Counted from the first letter of the stretch, positions 1-7,819 are shown. The stretch is 23,096 nucleotides of DNA from Candidatus Shapirobacteria bacterium (GCA_023245435.1 JAHFKH010000003.1:15224-38319); one strand, 5' to 3'. Notes: generated from the letters alone by a model not told the origin. Numbers and translations: made by a program.

Positions 1-394
1 TTTTTTTCAATAGTGGAATTGCATATTTTGTACATAAAAATGCACCATGAACCTTGGTATTAAAGGCCATTTTCCATTCGTCAAAAGTATATTCCTCAAA
101 ATTTTTGATTATGTCTTTTTCAGCATTGTTTATTAAAACATCCAAATGACCAGATTCTTTTTTAATTGTGTCCATGATCTCGATGACACTTTTTTCATTT
201 GAAACATCGAGTGATTTTAATGATGCTTTGCCTCCATTTTGTTCTATTTCATTTACTGTAGTGTGACCACCAGCTTCGTCGGTATTGTAAGTAACATAAA
301 CAAAGTAGCCGTCTTTGGCCAAACGTATTGCAATTGCTTTACCTATACCTTTCGACGAACCTGTGACGAGGGCGACTTTTTTATTTTCATCCAT
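1..394 (-). CDS. Short-chain dehydrogenase/reductase (FabG-like), partial
   Basis: The reading frame starts at an ATG on the minus strand (392-394) and stays open to the left edge of the window, so the C-terminus is missing; about 131 residues are visible. The N-terminus reads KVALVTGSSKGIGKAIA, the glycine-rich TGxxxGIG cofactor motif of classical SDR enzymes. A second hallmark, VLINNAE, sits near residue 90 and corresponds to the NNAG motif, with Glu replacing Gly. The Ser/Tyr/Lys catalytic residues would lie outside the window. FabG-type 3-oxoacyl reductase is the nearest familiar family, but substrate cannot be assigned and CPR genomes often lack fatty-acid synthesis. A TATAAT hexamer at 400-405 (minus) lies 5 nt before the start, suggesting a leaderless mRNA. 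Confidence 0.85.
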   Translation of the reverse strand, partial: MDENKKVALVTGSSKGIGKAIAIRLAKDGYFVYVTYNTDEAGGHTTVNEIEQNGGKASLKSLDVSNEKSVIEIMDTIKKESGHLDVLINNAEKDIIKNFEEYTFDEWKMAFNTKVHGAFLCTKYAIPLLKK

Positions 395-399
395 GAGTG

Positions 400-405
400 A
401 TTATA
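400..405 (-). promoter_or_regulatory. -10 box of the SDR gene (leaderless)
   Basis: Perfect TATAAT on the minus strand, ending 5 nt before the ATG at 394. At this spacing the transcript would begin at or next to the start codon. No good -35 element was identified. Confidence 0.55.
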
Positions 406-427
406 TAATATTCAGTTGGATAAATTT

Positions 428-1090
428 TTATTTAACTATTATTTTTTTTAATTTTTTTGCCTCATTCAAAAAATACTTTTGCCAAAGTAATGGCTCAATT
501 GGCTTTACTAAATTTGGATAATCCAAAAGTGTAGTACACAATAAAAATTGAGAACCTAGTTTTAAATTATCTACGTGCCAATCAAATTTTAGTTTGGCTT
601 TTTTTATTAAGTCACTTATTTTGTAATGATATTTTTTTTGGATCATATAAAGATCAATAAAATCACGACTACGAGGTTTTTGATAAATAGTGAAAAGCTT
701 ATTGGTGGCAATATCTAGAACTGTGTCTACTTTTATATTTTTGTAATAATTTGGTGTCTCAACTGATGGAAAAGGATAATAGGTAAATTCTAACTTTATA
801 ATTTCTGATGAAAAATGAAGATAAACTAAATTTCGATTAAAGCTGGTATTTAGATCAAATTTTGTATAATTTATTTTTGATTTTAGCGATTTTAAAAATG
901 TAGCAATATCCAAAACATTAACTTCGTTAAGTGAGAAAAAGTCTAGGTCTTCGGAAAATCGGTAAGGAAGATAAAAACCAGCAAGGGCTGTGCCGCCGGA
1001 TAATACAAAATTTTTTGTTAAATATTTATTTTGAGAAAAAATATCTAGAATATTTTTTTGAGCAGGGGTAATTATTTTTGATACTTTCAT
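428..1090 (-). CDS. AbiEii/AbiGii-type nucleotidyltransferase (toxin-like)
   Basis: 220 residues. The N-terminal third carries the nucleotidyltransferase signature: FVLSGGTALAGFYLPYRFSEDLDFFS around residues 28-52, with the GG(T/S) turn at 32-34 and the metal-binding pair D48/D50. A later RDFIDLYMI segment near 142-150 is typical of the AbiEii/COG2253 group. AbiEii proteins are the toxin half of type IV toxin-antitoxin systems, thought to transfer NMPs from NTPs onto RNA targets; many chromosomal members are uncharacterised. The start codon overlaps the stop of the upstream small gene (TCAT at 1087-1090, i.e. ATGA on the coding strand), implying translational coupling. Family assignment is firm; toxicity is inference. 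Confidence 0.88.
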   Translation of the reverse strand: MKVSKIITPAQKNILDIFSQNKYLTKNFVLSGGTALAGFYLPYRFSEDLDFFSLNEVNVLDIATFLKSLKSKINYTKFDLNTSFNRNLVYLHFSSEIIKLEFTYYPFPSVETPNYYKNIKVDTVLDIATNKLFTIYQKPRSRDFIDLYMIQKKYHYKISDLIKKAKLKFDWHVDNLKLGSQFLLCTTLLDYPNLVKPIEPLLWQKYFLNEAKKLKKIIVK

Positions 1091-1281
1091 TCAGAAAGTA
1101 AAAATTGTAAATATTTTTTCTTTTGAGGGTCAATATCTAAAACAGGTAAAAATTTTTTCAATTCTAAACGTGATAATAATTCACCATTGAGGCCAAAATT
1201 AATTAATTGTTCTAATTTCCAAATGGTAAATTTATCCTTATTCTTGGCTAATTTACTAGTATTTGTCGACCAATTGTACAT
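1087..1281 (-). CDS. Small partner of the AbiEii-like gene (putative antitoxin)
   Basis: 64 residues with the pattern WKLEQLINFGLNGE followed by KKFLPVLDIDPQKKKYLQFLL. This resembles short proteins commonly encoded just upstream of AbiEii-like nucleotidyltransferases; it is far shorter than classical AbiEi, which has a winged-helix domain plus a C-terminal domain. It is the first gene of the pair and its stop overlaps the next start by 4 nt. A sigma70-like promoter with an inverted repeat lies directly upstream, as expected for an autoregulated toxin-antitoxin operon. The antitoxin role is inferred only from position and size. Confidence 0.72.
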   Translation of the reverse strand: MYNWSTNTSKLAKNKDKFTIWKLEQLINFGLNGELLSRLELKKFLPVLDIDPQKKKYLQFLLSE

Positions 1282-1286
1282 GGGAT

Positions 1287-1315
1287 ATTATATCATTTTA
1301 GTAGGGGTGGTACAA
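1287..1315 (-). promoter_or_regulatory. Sigma70-like promoter of the AbiEii module
   Basis: On the minus strand, TTGTAC (1310-1315), a 17-nt spacer and TATAAT (1287-1292) end 5 nt before the ATG at 1281. Both hexamers and the spacing are good. The -35 hexamer lies inside the inverted repeat at 1301-1330, so a repressor bound there would block RNA polymerase. Confidence 0.7.
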
Positions 1316-1330
1316 ATTGTACCTCCCTAC
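1301..1330. promoter_or_regulatory. Inverted repeat, candidate operator
   Basis: Arms GTAGGGGTGGTACAA (1301-1315) and TTGTACCTCCCTAC (1317-1330) are near-perfect inverted repeats around one central base. Placement over the -35 element of the toxin-antitoxin-like operon suggests an operator for autoregulation. A transcribed hairpin from the other strand is the alternative. Confidence 0.5.
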
Positions 1331-1580
1331 ATATTTTCTGATGGGTGGGTGGCAATTTACCTACACCCATGAAATTAAAAGTTGTCAATTACGAAGAACA
1401 ATCAGGTCGTTACATTTTGTCACGGGCTGAACTAATTATATTATTTAGTAACTTTGAATTATAAGAATATAAAGGGAATTAAATAATTTAATTTGTAATA
1501 AATTCAAATGTCGGTCGTAATCCTATATAGATAAATAAAAAGATCAAGGGTTTTCTGTGTTAATCACCTTTTCCCTTCCA
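1331..1580. other. Gene-poor intergenic stretch with two inverted repeats
   Basis: No convincing coding frame. It contains an imperfect inverted repeat at 1341-1370 (ATGGGTG / CACCCAT outer arms, GGT/ACC inner pairs) and an AT-only palindrome at 1477-1493 (AATTAAAT A ATTTAATT). The stretch ends in a terminator on the plus strand, although no plus-strand gene precedes it, so a small RNA is possible. Confidence 0.5.
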
Positions 1581-1602
1581 GGCCGCGACGAGCGGCCTTT
1601 TA
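1581..1602 (+). terminator. Rho-independent terminator (orphan)
   Basis: Stem GGCCGC (1581-1586), loop GACGA and stem GCGGCC (1592-1597) are followed directly by TTTT. It is GC-rich in an AT-rich region. No plus-strand coding gene ends upstream, so it may end a small RNA or insulate the downstream promoter. Confidence 0.75.
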
Positions 1603-1605
1603 ATA

Positions 1606-1611
1606 TATAAT
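1606..1611 (+). promoter_or_regulatory. -10 box of the NUDIX gene (leaderless)
   Basis: TATAAT ends 6 nt before the ATG at 1618, immediately after the terminator U-tract. No recognisable -35 was found. Confidence 0.55.
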
Positions 1612-1617
1612 CGCAAT

Positions 1618-2091
1618 ATGTTTATTGATCGAAGCAATATCCCCTACCGACAAAGTACTAGTGCTTTAATTATTGATAAAAATGGCAAAATTTTAATTGT
1701 TCAAAAGGTTGGTTGGAAAGAAAATGAATGGGATTTTCCAGGTGGTGGAGTGGATAGTGAAGAAACTCCAGTCAAGGCAATTTTACGAGAGTTGAATGAA
1801 GAATTAGGAAACGATAAATTTAAAATTATGGCAAAGAGTGAAATAATTGATAAATACGAATGGCCAGATGAAGTGATTTTAAAAAGGAGGATGGAAAAAA
1901 ATCAAAATTTTAGAGGGCAGGAAAGATCCCAATTTATGGTTAAATTTAATGGTGAAGAAAGCGACATAAATGTTCAAAGAGGTGAAATACAAAACCATAA
2001 ATGGATTTTGATAAATGAACTTGAGAAATATTTTATATTCCCTAATCAATATGAAAAAGTAAAAAAAGTATTGATAGAATTTAAGCTATAA
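1618..2091 (+). CDS. NUDIX hydrolase, RppH-like
   Basis: 157 residues. The NUDIX box (G-x5-E-x7-RE-x2-EE-x-G) is intact at about residues 43-65: G43, E49, R57-E58, E61-E62. The opening IPYRQSTSALII resembles the YRPNVGI start of RppH, and the later FRGQERSQFMVKFNGEESDINV segment matches the KGQ-x-Q-K-W-F-L/M region of RNA pyrophosphohydrolases. RppH removes pyrophosphate from mRNA 5' ends and triggers 5'-dependent decay; related NUDIX enzymes cleave diadenosine polyphosphates. In a genome with many predicted leaderless mRNAs the 5' triphosphate would sit at or beside the start codon, so de-capping could act close to initiation (inference). The stop overlaps the -10 box of dnaG. Confidence 0.85.
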   Translation: MFIDRSNIPYRQSTSALIIDKNGKILIVQKVGWKENEWDFPGGGVDSEETPVKAILRELNEELGNDKFKIMAKSEIIDKYEWPDEVILKRRMEKNQNFRGQERSQFMVKFNGEESDINVQRGEIQNHKWILINELEKYFIFPNQYEKVKKVLIEFKL

Positions 2092-2092
2092 T
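2087..2092 (+). promoter_or_regulatory. -10 box of dnaG (leaderless)
   Basis: TATAAT overlaps the TAA stop of the NUDIX gene (2089-2091) and ends 5 nt before the dnaG ATG at 2098. Confidence 0.55.
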
Positions 2093-2097
2093 AGGCC

Positions 2098-3873
2098 ATG
2101 GACAGCCAGGTGGACGAAATTAAAAAAAAGCTTGATATTGTCGAGGTAATTAATCGATTGTTGCCACTTAAAAAACGGGGACGCCACTATATTGCTTGTT
2201 GTCCATTTCATCAAGAAAAAACACCATCATTTACGGTATCACCAGAAATGCAAATATTTAAATGTTTTGGTTGTGGTAAATCGGGTGATGTTTTTACTTT
2301 TGTGCAAGAATTTAACCGAATTGATTTTCGCGAAGCTTTGGAAGAATTGGCAAAAACTGCAGGGATTAAATTGAAAAATAATTTTGATGAAGGTCAAAAT
2401 AAAAATAAAAAAAAGATACTGGAAATAAACGGTGAAGTGGCTAAATTTTATCATTATATGTTAGTCGCTCACCCATTGGGAGCAGATGCCAAAAAATATG
2501 TTTTGGATCGAGGCATTAAAATAGAAACGATCAAACAATTTGGAATTGGATATTGTCCGGAACAGACAACATTGATAATAAATTATTTAAAAAAGAAAGG
2601 ATTTTTTGAAGATGAAATGATAAAAACTGGGACTTTTGGAAAAAGTAATTACAATAATCGACTATATGACCGATTTGCAGGACGATTAGTATTCCCATTA
2701 ATAGATTTTCGGGGGCAAATATTAGGATTTTCTGGACGAGTTTTACCTGGAGTTAAAAAAGAACAAGCCAAATATATTAATTCACCAGAAACGGAAATTT
2801 ATCACAAAAGTCAAATGGTTTTTGGATTAAATTTGGCCAAAGATACCATAAGAACGGATAATACAGTTATTGTAGTTGAAGGTGAATTTGATATGATTTC
2901 ACCATATCAGGCCGGAATAAAAAATATTGTGGCAGTTAAAGGAACGGCTTTTACCGAAGAACAATTACAATTATTACGTCGTTATGCTGAAACTTTAGTG
3001 CTAGCACTAGATGCTGACTTTGCTGGCAATCATGCAGCGATACGCAGTATAGAACTTGCCGAAAAATTAGATTTTGATATAAAGGTGGTTGATTTACTGG
3101 GAAAATTTAAAGATCCGGATGAAGCGGTCCGAGATAATCCTGAATGGTTTAAAAAACGAGTAGAAGAAGCAATTTCGATTTGGGATTTTATAATTAATAG
3201 CGCGATTAATACTTATGGAGTCGAAACAAATAAAGGTAAAAAACAAATTCTGGAAATGGTTTTACCCTTTATTTCCCGAATTAAAAGTGAAGTGATTAGA
3301 TCTGATTATTTACATAAATTAGCGACCATGATTGGTTCGGACACTGATTCGGTATCACGAGAAATGAATAAAATTGCAACTAATAAGATAAAAGAAATGA
3401 TTAAACCGGTAGCAATCGAAAAAGAAGTAGAAAAAGATAAAAGAGATGAAATGGAAGAAAATTTATTGACTTTGATTATGGGAGCAAAAAATATAACTAA
3501 AGTAGCCAAAAGGGTAGACCAAAATTTGAAATTTATGACCGTAAAATGGAAAAAAATAATGGAAATTTTACTATCGGGGAAAGTTGATTGGGAAAAACCT
3601 TTGGAGATAGTTCCTGACGAGCTAAAGGATCAGTTTGCTGCAATTTATTTGACGGCGGAGCAACAAGAAATGGAATCAATTCATCGAAAAGGCGAAATTG
3701 ACAAAATGATGGCCAAATTAATTTCGATTGATTTGAAAAAACAAATTAACGATAGTGCCCAAAGAGTGGCAAAATTTGAACGAGAGAATAATGAAGAGGA
3801 GCTAGAAATTGCAGAAAAGGAGAACATTGCCGCCCTTTTTAAATTATCTAAATGGCAAAAGCTCCAAAAATGA
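2098..3873 (+). CDS. dnaG: DNA primase DnaG
   Basis: 591 residues, normal DnaG length. The N-terminal CHC2 zinc finger is intact (CCPFHQEKTPSF, then FKCFGCGKSGD; ligands C35, H38, C56, C59). The central TOPRIM domain shows VVEGEFDMI near residue 260 and the acidic ALDAD motif near 303. The C-terminal third is lysine/glutamate-rich and poorly conserved, as expected for the helicase-binding region. DnaG makes RNA primers at the replication fork. It ends in TGA, showing TGA is a stop here. It is followed by rpoD, the order of the bacterial macromolecular-synthesis operon, but rpsU is absent upstream and a NUDIX gene takes its place. Confidence 0.97.
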   Translation: MDSQVDEIKKKLDIVEVINRLLPLKKRGRHYIACCPFHQEKTPSFTVSPEMQIFKCFGCGKSGDVFTFVQEFNRIDFREALEELAKTAGIKLKNNFDEGQNKNKKKILEINGEVAKFYHYMLVAHPLGADAKKYVLDRGIKIETIKQFGIGYCPEQTTLIINYLKKKGFFEDEMIKTGTFGKSNYNNRLYDRFAGRLVFPLIDFRGQILGFSGRVLPGVKKEQAKYINSPETEIYHKSQMVFGLNLAKDTIRTDNTVIVVEGEFDMISPYQAGIKNIVAVKGTAFTEEQLQLLRRYAETLVLALDADFAGNHAAIRSIELAEKLDFDIKVVDLLGKFKDPDEAVRDNPEWFKKRVEEAISIWDFIINSAINTYGVETNKGKKQILEMVLPFISRIKSEVIRSDYLHKLATMIGSDTDSVSREMNKIATNKIKEMIKPVAIEKEVEKDKRDEMEENLLTLIMGAKNITKVAKRVDQNLKFMTVKWKKIMEILLSGKVDWEKPLEIVPDELKDQFAAIYLTAEQQEMESIHRKGEIDKMMAKLISIDLKKQINDSAQRVAKFERENNEEELEIAEKENIAALFKLSKWQKLQK

Positions 3874-3879
3874 TAGAAT
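3874..3879 (+). promoter_or_regulatory. -10-like box of rpoD (leaderless)
   Basis: TAGAAT directly after the dnaG stop, ending 7 nt before the ATG at 3887. It supports that ATG over the upstream in-frame ATG at 3809 inside dnaG. Confidence 0.5.
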
Positions 3880-3886
3880 ATACGCT

Positions 3887-4972
3887 ATGGCAGCATCACT
3901 AGATTTTTCGTCTATCAAAACAAAATTAGTGGCTCAGGGCAAAAAGCTCCGTTATTTGACAAACGAGGAAATTTTGGCGTTGGTACCAGAACCAGAAAAA
4001 TATATTGAACAGTTGGATAATTTATTTGACTATTTATTTGAAAAAGGAGTTGATGTTTTTGATAAAGTTGAATCAAAAGAGGCGTTGGAAATTGAAAAAG
4101 ACAAAGTAACTAATGCCGATTTAATGGCATTATTATCCCAAAAAAATAGTGTCGATTCGGTACGAATGTATTTGAAGGAAATTGGAAAAGTTGATTTGAT
4201 TAATTTTGACAAAGAAGTGGAGTTGGCCAAATCGATTGAAGGTGGGTCAGATGAGGCTCGGGCTGATTTAATTAATGCTAATTTACGTTTGGTGGTTTCG
4301 ATTGCTAAAAAATATATTGGCCGTGGTTTAACATTTTTGGATTTGGTTCAAGAAGGAAATCAAGGTTTGATGCGAGCAGTGGAAAAATTTGATTGGAAAC
4401 GAGGATTTAAATTTTCAACTTATGCGACGTGGTGGATTCGACAAGCAATTACCCGCGCTATTGCCGATCAGGCCAAAACAATTCGGATTCCGGTTCATAT
4501 GGTGGAAACGATTAATAAAGTTTACAAAGCCACTCGAGCCTTGACTCAACGTTTGGGCCGAGAACCTTTGATTGATGAAATTGCCGATGAAGTGGGAATA
4601 ACTGTGGAAAAAGTTGAAGAAATTTATCGAATTTCTCAAGATACCACATCACTCGCTACCCCAGTGGGTGATGATGAAGATTCGTTTTTGGGAGATTTTA
4701 TTGAAGACACCACTCAACCTAGCCCTTATGATGAAACAGCTAAAGAATTATTGCGTGAATCAATCGAAGAAGTGTTGGGGTCGTTGGATGAACGCGAATC
4801 AAAAGTATTGTCACTCCGTTTTGGATTAGTGGGTGAAACCCCAAAAACACTCGAAGAAGTCGGCAAAATTTTTAACGTCACTCGAGAACGTATTCGTCAA
4901 ATTGAGGCCAAAGCTTTGCGTAAACTCCGCCACCCAAGTCGAAGAAAAAAATTGATGGATTATTTGGAATAA
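3887..4972 (+). CDS. rpoD: Primary sigma factor RpoD (sigma70 family)
   Basis: 361 residues from the ATG at 3887. An in-frame ATG at 3809 lies inside dnaG and adds a non-conserved extension, so it is rejected. Residues about 1-60 resemble region 1.1. Then come region 1.2/2 (LRLVVSIAKKYIGRGLTFLDLVQEG; FDWKRGFKFSTYATWWIRQAITRAIA, the -10 recognition and melting helix), region 3 (IRIPVHMVETINK) and region 4 (RFGLVGETPKTLEEVG and VTRERIRQIEAKALRKLR, the -35 recognition helix-turn-helix). There is no large non-conserved insert between 1.2 and 2.1. Strong conservation of region 2 fits the abundant TATAAT-like boxes in this window. Confidence 0.97.
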   Translation: MAASLDFSSIKTKLVAQGKKLRYLTNEEILALVPEPEKYIEQLDNLFDYLFEKGVDVFDKVESKEALEIEKDKVTNADLMALLSQKNSVDSVRMYLKEIGKVDLINFDKEVELAKSIEGGSDEARADLINANLRLVVSIAKKYIGRGLTFLDLVQEGNQGLMRAVEKFDWKRGFKFSTYATWWIRQAITRAIADQAKTIRIPVHMVETINKVYKATRALTQRLGREPLIDEIADEVGITVEKVEEIYRISQDTTSLATPVGDDEDSFLGDFIEDTTQPSPYDETAKELLRESIEEVLGSLDERESKVLSLRFGLVGETPKTLEEVGKIFNVTRERIRQIEAKALRKLRHPSRRKKLMDYLE

Positions 4973-5299
4973 ATGAGTAGTAAAAAAGAATTAGAAATTG
5001 AACTTGATAAAATTCCTGCTGATTATCCATATAAATATATTGCCAATTTGAGAGAAATGCACCTGCGTCTTCATCGAGCCTCAAGAGTTAACTTAGCAGT
5101 ACCATATTCACCAAATAATCTTGATGATTTATCGGAACTTCGAAATTTAAAACCGACTGATGTCCAAATTGCATTTGAATTAGAAAAACAAATTAGTAGT
5201 GCAGATGTATTTAAAGAAGGTTCAAAAAAAGTTTTAGAATTGGTTCAACAGATTTATTCCAATCATTATCCTACCGAAAAAATTGACCACGCTTATTAA
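4973..5299 (+). CDS. Hypothetical protein, 108 residues
   Basis: Its ATG follows the rpoD stop with no gap (TAAATG), so it is probably translated by coupling to rpoD. The protein is charged and helical-looking, with no cysteine motif, signal peptide or membrane segment, and I do not recognise the family. A histidine/arginine-rich stretch (REMHLRLHRASR) sits near residue 30. Its stop codon overlaps the stop of the convergent gene (TTAA at 5296-5299). Confidence 0.7.
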   Translation: MSSKKELEIELDKIPADYPYKYIANLREMHLRLHRASRVNLAVPYSPNNLDDLSELRNLKPTDVQIAFELEKQISSADVFKEGSKKVLELVQQIYSNHYPTEKIDHAY

Positions 5300-5862
5300 A
5301 TTTTATTTAGAATCCCCAACACCTCTTCGGGTGTATCAACCACGGTGACGACACGTTTTTCGATGGTTTCGTAATTCATATTTTTTTCAATTAAGTGGAT
5401 TATTTCTCGCCATTCTTTTCCAAAAAAAATCACCGGTTCGTGATGGCCATATTCAAATTTGGCATTTTCCCAAATTAAACCAACTTCTGATAAAGTACCA
5501 GTACCACCTTTAAACACAATATAAGCATCGGCAATTTCGATTAATTTATTTAAACGTTCGGGATAAGATTTTTCGTAATAGGTTTTGGATGATAGTTTTA
5601 AATTTTCATTATCAATTCCTTCATAATTATTTGGAGCAAATTTTGGGTCCATAACGACTAATTCGACTTGTCCCCCACCAGCTGTGGCGCCTAGTGTGGC
5701 TGCCCCCATGATGCCAGGACCACCACCATTGACAATAATGTATCCGGCTTTGGCTAATAATTTGGCTGTAACATAGGCTGATTTGTAGGTGAGACTATTT
5801 GGTTTTAAATCGGCATCACCAAAAAAAGCGACTCTTTTGATAATTTTAGTTGTCGTTTCCAT
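5296..5862 (-). CDS. LOG-family nucleotide phosphoribohydrolase-like protein
   Basis: 188 residues, Rossmann-like. GGGPGIMGAATLGA near residues 46-60 and FKGGTGTLSEVGL near 117-129 match the LOG/TIGR00730 signature (PGGxGTxxE), with Lys replacing the leading Pro; E126 and R103 (PERLNKL) are kept. Proven LOG enzymes hydrolyse nucleoside 5'-monophosphates to free base plus ribose 5-phosphate; older annotations say 'lysine decarboxylase'. It is last in the minus-strand rpiB-pgk-gap-rpe cluster and overlaps the rpe-like gene by 17 nt. That location suggests it feeds ribose 5-phosphate into the cluster (inference). Confidence 0.85.
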   Translation of the reverse strand: METTTKIIKRVAFFGDADLKPNSLTYKSAYVTAKLLAKAGYIIVNGGGPGIMGAATLGATAGGGQVELVVMDPKFAPNNYEGIDNENLKLSSKTYYEKSYPERLNKLIEIADAYIVFKGGTGTLSEVGLIWENAKFEYGHHEPVIFFGKEWREIIHLIEKNMNYETIEKRVVTVVDTPEEVLGILNKI

Positions 5863-6448
5863 AATTTATTAATTCAAAATAATTTTGATAACTATAAATA
5901 ATATCAACACCAGATTGCTCGAGCTTATCAAAGTTTTGGATACTGACACCCCCATCAATAGCAATTTTTTTACCAAATTTTTTGGCTTGTTCTATTTTTT
6001 CATAAATTTGTTCATCAAATTGAGCTGGGGTAAACCCCATCGTTCGGCCCATTATTAAAATTAAGTCGGTTTCGGCGGGGATGTTGTCAATTGGGGTATT
6101 AACATCAAAAGCCAGACCGGCTTCGGCACCACTGTCTTTGACTGTAGTAATGAATTTTTCTATATCATCCATCATTTCTACTTGTCCAATAATTCGAGTG
6201 GCTTCAATAAATAAACATTTATTTATCCAATTGATAGGATTTTTGACCATCAAATGAACATCAAAAATATTTTTGTCTAAATTTATGGCAGGATGTGATA
6301 AAAGTTCTAGGGGAAAAGTGGGCGGTTTTACCAAAATACCATCAGTAACATCAATTTGAATCCAAGCTGATAAATCTTTAATTTTTTCTAAACGCTTTTC
6401 GACTTCTAAATAATTTGTTTGAGGATTGGTAGTAGGAATTATTTGCAT
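5846..6448 (-). CDS. Ribulose-phosphate 3-epimerase-like TIM-barrel protein
   Basis: 200 residues, near normal Rpe length. Matching strands include WIQIDVTDG (28-37), IFDVHLMVKNP (61-71) and KIAIDGGVS (161-169). Of the usual metal/catalytic set, Asp33, His65 and Asp165 are present, but the His of the H-x-D motif is Gln31. The N-terminal Ser motif and the MxVxPGFxGQ loop are also altered (IMGRTMGFTPAQF). So the fold is clear, but epimerase activity on ribulose 5-phosphate is not certain; a related sugar-phosphate epimerase is possible. It overlaps gap by 10 nt and the LOG gene by 17 nt. Confidence 0.78.
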   Translation of the reverse strand: MQIIPTTNPQTNYLEVEKRLEKIKDLSAWIQIDVTDGILVKPPTFPLELLSHPAINLDKNIFDVHLMVKNPINWINKCLFIEATRIIGQVEMMDDIEKFITTVKDSGAEAGLAFDVNTPIDNIPAETDLILIMGRTMGFTPAQFDEQIYEKIEQAKKFGKKIAIDGGVSIQNFDKLEQSGVDIIYSYQNYFELINYGNDN

Positions 6449-7476
6449 ACATGAATAGCCATTTCAATTAGGCGACAAGAATAACCATATTCATTATCAT
6501 ACCAGGCGCCAATGGTAACCATATCGTCAGAAATAACCTTGGTCATAAGCGTGTCAATAATACAAGAAGCATTGTTGCCAATAGTGTCGCTACTAACTAA
6601 TGGCTCATAAGATACTTTTAATTTGCCAATCAATTCGGGTAAAACTGCGGCTTGTTCAAAAATAGAATTTATTTCTTCAACTGTAGTTTTGCGAATTAAT
6701 TTAAAAGTTAAATTGGAATATGAACCACAAATAACCGGAACACGAATAGCGGAACCGGCAAATCTACCCTTAGCTTGGGGATACGCGGCAATAACTGCTT
6801 CGGCAGCGCCTGTCGAGGTGGGAACTATATTGATAGCAGCGGCACGGGCGCGACGATGATCTTTGCCCGACCCATCGACAATATTTTGGTTGGTAGTATA
6901 GGCATGAATGGTGGTCAAGACTCCCTCTTGAAAACCTATTTTTTCATCAATTAATTTGACAATAGGAGCAACACAATTGGTGGTACAGGAACCGTTGGAA
7001 CAAACTGTTTCATTTTTATAATCGTCTTCGTTAACACCCAAAATAAAGGTAGGAATTTTTGAATCTTTGGATGGAGCCGAAATTATAACTTTTTTGGCAC
7101 CACCCTTTAAATGTAAAGAAGCATTAAGGCCAGTAAAAGCACCGGTACATTCTAAAATAACTTGTGCACCATAATCTTTCCAGCGAATTTTGCTGGGATC
7201 GGGCTCACCTAAAAATGGAATTGAAATATCGTGTCCAATGTTTAAACGCCCTATTTCACCGGATTTTTGCGGATCGCCAGTGGAGACTTGATAAGGGACG
7301 CGGCCATAAACTGAATCGTATTTGAATTGGAGTAAGTAACTGGCTACATCTAAATCACCGCGAGTATTGATAGCCACAACTTCAACATCATATTTTTCTT
7401 TTAAAATAGCACGGAGAACAACACTACCAATCCGACCAAATCCATTGATACCAATTTTAATTTTTTTAGTTTGCAT
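6439..7476 (-). CDS. gap: Glyceraldehyde-3-phosphate dehydrogenase, type I
   Basis: 345 residues. N-terminal INGFGRIGSVVLRA is the dinucleotide-binding motif; SNGSCTTNC gives the catalytic Cys164 and TTIHAYT the catalytic His191. The C-terminus WYDNEYGYSCRLIEM is typical. The enzyme oxidises glyceraldehyde 3-phosphate to 1,3-bisphosphoglycerate, the substrate of PGK encoded two genes upstream. The residues after the second beta strand read AINTRGD instead of the AINDL/VNDPF type common in NAD-specific enzymes; the Arg could favour NADP, but this is a guess. A TACAAT box at 7483-7488 suggests its own leaderless promoter inside the cluster. Confidence 0.96.
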   Translation of the reverse strand: MQTKKIKIGINGFGRIGSVVLRAILKEKYDVEVVAINTRGDLDVASYLLQFKYDSVYGRVPYQVSTGDPQKSGEIGRLNIGHDISIPFLGEPDPSKIRWKDYGAQVILECTGAFTGLNASLHLKGGAKKVIISAPSKDSKIPTFILGVNEDDYKNETVCSNGSCTTNCVAPIVKLIDEKIGFQEGVLTTIHAYTTNQNIVDGSGKDHRRARAAAINIVPTSTGAAEAVIAAYPQAKGRFAGSAIRVPVICGSYSNLTFKLIRKTTVEEINSIFEQAAVLPELIGKLKVSYEPLVSSDTIGNNASCIIDTLMTKVISDDMVTIGAWYDNEYGYSCRLIEMAIHVCK

Positions 7477-7482
7477 AACTTA

Positions 7483-7488
7483 ATTGTA
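7483..7488 (-). promoter_or_regulatory. -10-like box of gap (leaderless)
   Basis: TACAAT on the minus strand ends 6 nt before the gap ATG (7476), in the short gap between the 88-residue gene and gap. Confidence 0.45.
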
Positions 7489-7514
7489 AACTAGTCCCAC
7501 GACAAATTACACTG

Positions 7515-7781
7515 TTATACAATTTCTATTTCTTTATATCTAAGATTGGGACAAGATTCTGCAAGAAGTGGTTGGATATTATTAGTACTATTGGAAGTGA
7601 GAAGTATTCCGTTTTCAAGATTAAAATAACGAGGTCCGTTACAAATTGGACATTTACCACACCTTAATTTAATTTCTTTGGCTATTATCTCTCCTTTTGC
7701 CCTGGTCTCTGGGATAAAAAATGTTCCTTCTTTACTTACTAAACTAAAGGAACTTCCTCCTGTAATAGTATATGTAGTCAT
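7515..7781 (-). CDS. Small Cys-rich protein, possible zinc ribbon
   Basis: 88 residues, family not recognised. The centre reads LRCGKCPICNGPRYF, a CxxCxxC cluster near residues 41-47, with a fourth Cys in ESCPNL near residue 77, so a Zn or Fe-S site is plausible. It lies between pgk and gap on the same strand. The tight placement in a glycolytic cluster suggests co-expression, but nothing shows a metabolic role. A weak TANNNT box (TACCCT, 7787-7792) lies 5 nt before the start. Confidence 0.65.
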   Translation of the reverse strand: MTTYTITGGSSFSLVSKEGTFFIPETRAKGEIIAKEIKLRCGKCPICNGPRYFNLENGILLTSNSTNNIQPLLAESCPNLRYKEIEIV

Positions 7782-7819
7782 GGCCTAGGGTAACACTGAG
7801 ATATAAAAAATACAATTTA

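Noticed and set aside
235..290. Genetic-code change (TGA as sense) considered because of CPR affiliation
   Set aside because: TGA closes dnaG and the 64-residue gene correctly, and Trp and Gly codons appear normal; standard bacterial code.
1187..1372. Plus-strand frame of 61 codons across the AbiEii operator
   Set aside because: Overlaps the antisense small gene, crosses the promoter repeats and has no recognisable features.
3809..3886. Upstream ATG for rpoD adding 26 residues
   Set aside because: The extension lies in the end of dnaG in another frame and is not sigma-like; the ATG at 3887 has a suitable -10-like box.
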